64,000 nt of DNA, taken from positions 40,394,796 to 40,458,795 of the forward strand of contig NC_030386.2 of the NCBI RefSeq assembly GCF_001625215.2, written 5' to 3'. Within the stretch, counting starts at the first letter, position 1. Each line of letters opens with the position of its first letter. This document shows positions 62,307 to 64,000 of the stretch, one piece after another. Position numbers and translations under genes: made by a program. Under the pieces are notes generated by a model, which was not told where the DNA came from, made no database searches, and was given only the letters and a program-made list of their open reading frames with translations. This DNA comes from Daucus carota subsp. sativus (Eukaryota > Streptophyta > Magnoliopsida > Apiales > Apiaceae).

Positions 62307-64000
62307 TAAGTTCTAGATTGTAATATGTCACGCATTATTGTTGCCCAATAACATGGGCTTACTTCAACCTTAATACATGTCTATCCACAATTCCATACTA
62401 TTAACTATACTAGCATCTCAAATGGAATTAAGATCTTATTATTTTATCAAACAGACATTTTTAATTTTGTCAGCATGTTAAGTTGTTTTTCAGTATATAC
62501 ACACGTGTGTGTGCAGTGTCGGGTGTTTCACCGCTGTCCATATGGAGTACCGACAACAACAAAAACTTAAGTTACAAGTACATATGGAAATAACTCTGAG
62601 GGCATATTCGTCCGAATTTGGGGTGGTTTTGGCATAATTTTTTTAGAAAGTCCAAATTTAGGTCTGTGAATTTTGTCGTCAAAATTCAGGCAGCCACTGT
62701 TCGCCCTCCTAGATCTTTTTAATAATAAAAATTAACTCTTTTTATTTTTTTGTTTGATTAATTAATTAATTAATTATGTGTTAATATAATTACTAAATAC
62801 TTATTAATTATATTTAATATCTTTTTACTTATTTATATAATTATATATATATATATATATTAATTGTGGAATATAATAAGGTTAAACTCTCGAAAAATAT
62901 TAAATTCAAATTTATAATATATTAATATAGAATAAAGATTACACTTGATGGAACTTAACTACAAATACAACTTACACAAAAATATAATATAAACAAAACT
63001 TTGAAAACATAAAATGCTCGATTTCAATAATTTCTTAGATGATATCGAAAACTAAAACCCATACTACACTATCTCATAAGATGCAGTAATTTAGCATTTG
63101 TAGGAATAATATATTAATTCGGAGTAATATTGAATCTTCATAATTTTTATTTTAGTTAATTAAGTAAAATATTAAAAAAAAAATTATTTAAATTTAATGT
63201 TTTTCTAATTTAATGAATTTATGAAGTTTAATATAATATAAAATAGTTAAAAGGATTTGGATCAAAATTTTGGTCAAATTATTAAAATAAAAAGATGACT
63301 TCAGACTAAATTTGGACCGTTATAATCAAAAAATAGTTCGAACGAATATATATTCGAGATGAGAAAATCCAATCTGGTATCCTGGACAGGTTATGAAGTA
63401 GCGCTCACTATCATCTTCTACTCCTACTTAAAATAATTAATTTCTGTAAATTTTAGCAATTCTCTATCAACTTTATAATGACTTATATACTAATTATAAT
63501 CTTCCTCTTAATTTATATAAATTATTCATATATAGATTAATATGTACAAAATATTATATAAAATTGCTCCATTTCATATCATAAAACACAGGTTAATGAT
63601 AAATCTCTAATTAATCACCTCTCAGAATGATATATTAAAATCGAAAAAAATTATTAATTTGTGGAGGTTACTGTGCAAGAGAAAATTCAACAAAAAGAAC
63701 TATAAAAACTTTTTTAAATCATATGACAACATTTATGTACAGTACCAATTTTAAAATCAAAATAACATATTTTTTGAATGCATGAAATTTTGTTATAAAT
63801 ATGATTTGAAAATATCACAAATAAATTAAAAAAATAACTCAAATGATAGTATGGTAAGGAAATTATCCGGTAAGGAAAAAAATATAGGTACTGAGAATTA
63901 TTTCTCATATTCACAAAGTATAAATAATATAGATGATAAATATATTATTTTATATGAAAGTGAGATCGATACTTAATAATAAATTTTTCTAAAATATAAT
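62307..64000. other. AT-rich intergenic DNA at the window end
   Basis: No supported gene. It contains (ATTA)n near 62757-62773 and (TA)n near 62841-62860. The short antisense frame at 63714-63914 is AT-driven. Confidence 0.5.

Overview
This is nuclear DNA of a flowering plant, most likely a core eudicot and possibly an asterid. The reasons are short AT-rich introns with GT-AG borders, plant-only gene families (PP2C clade D, FAD2, LEA_1, DUF761, MYB-CC, the plastid envelope protein OEP40), and many short plant-type transposable elements in the intergenic DNA. I cannot fix the species from sequence alone. No tRNA, rRNA, CRISPR array or bacterial-type operon was seen.

Layout. 1-8.2 kb is repeat-rich and without genes: a hAT-type MITE, a foldback element, a Stowaway-type MITE, two tRNA-type SINE copies in a locally duplicated AT-rich block, and a Helitron-type 3' end. 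8.3-12.1 kb (minus) is a seven-exon Nudix hydrolase gene (NUDX23/NUDT23 type). 13.0-14.8 kb (plus) is a complete actin gene with a leader intron and an apparent GC-AG first coding intron. 15.5-17.6 kb (minus) is a four-exon PP2C. 19.0-22.7 kb (minus) is FAD2 with its long leader intron. 23-28 kb is mostly repeats: a retroposed element with a perfect 16-bp target duplication, a hAT-like element carrying an internal minisatellite, and a Tourist-type MITE. 28.5-31.5 kb (plus) is a tandem pair of LEA_1 genes behind ACGT-core motifs. 32.3-36.7 kb (plus) is plastid enoyl-ACP reductase (13 coding exons). 38.1-41.2 kb (minus) is NSE4 of the SMC5/6 complex. 43.0-44.0 kb (plus) is a single-exon OEP40-like gene. 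46.2-46.8 kb (minus) is a DUF761 gene. 49.7-54.4 kb is a very young Ty1/copia retrotransposon. 56.6-58.4 kb (plus) is a MYB-CC (PHR1-like) transcription factor. 60.5-61.5 kb holds a partial copy of three of its exons that can splice in frame into a GRF zinc-finger exon. 62-64 kb is AT-rich with one MITE.

The genes do not form a pathway cluster. NUDX23, FAD2 and enoyl-ACP reductase are unrelated housekeeping metabolism apart from a loose lipid link. The most interesting locus is the putative chimeric MYB-CC/GRF gene at 60.5-61.5 kb. Its reading frame stays open across three introns, and its three duplicated exons keep exactly the parental lengths (40, 55 and 70 bases). All exon structures were read by eye from splice signals and family similarity; transcript data would be needed to confirm them.
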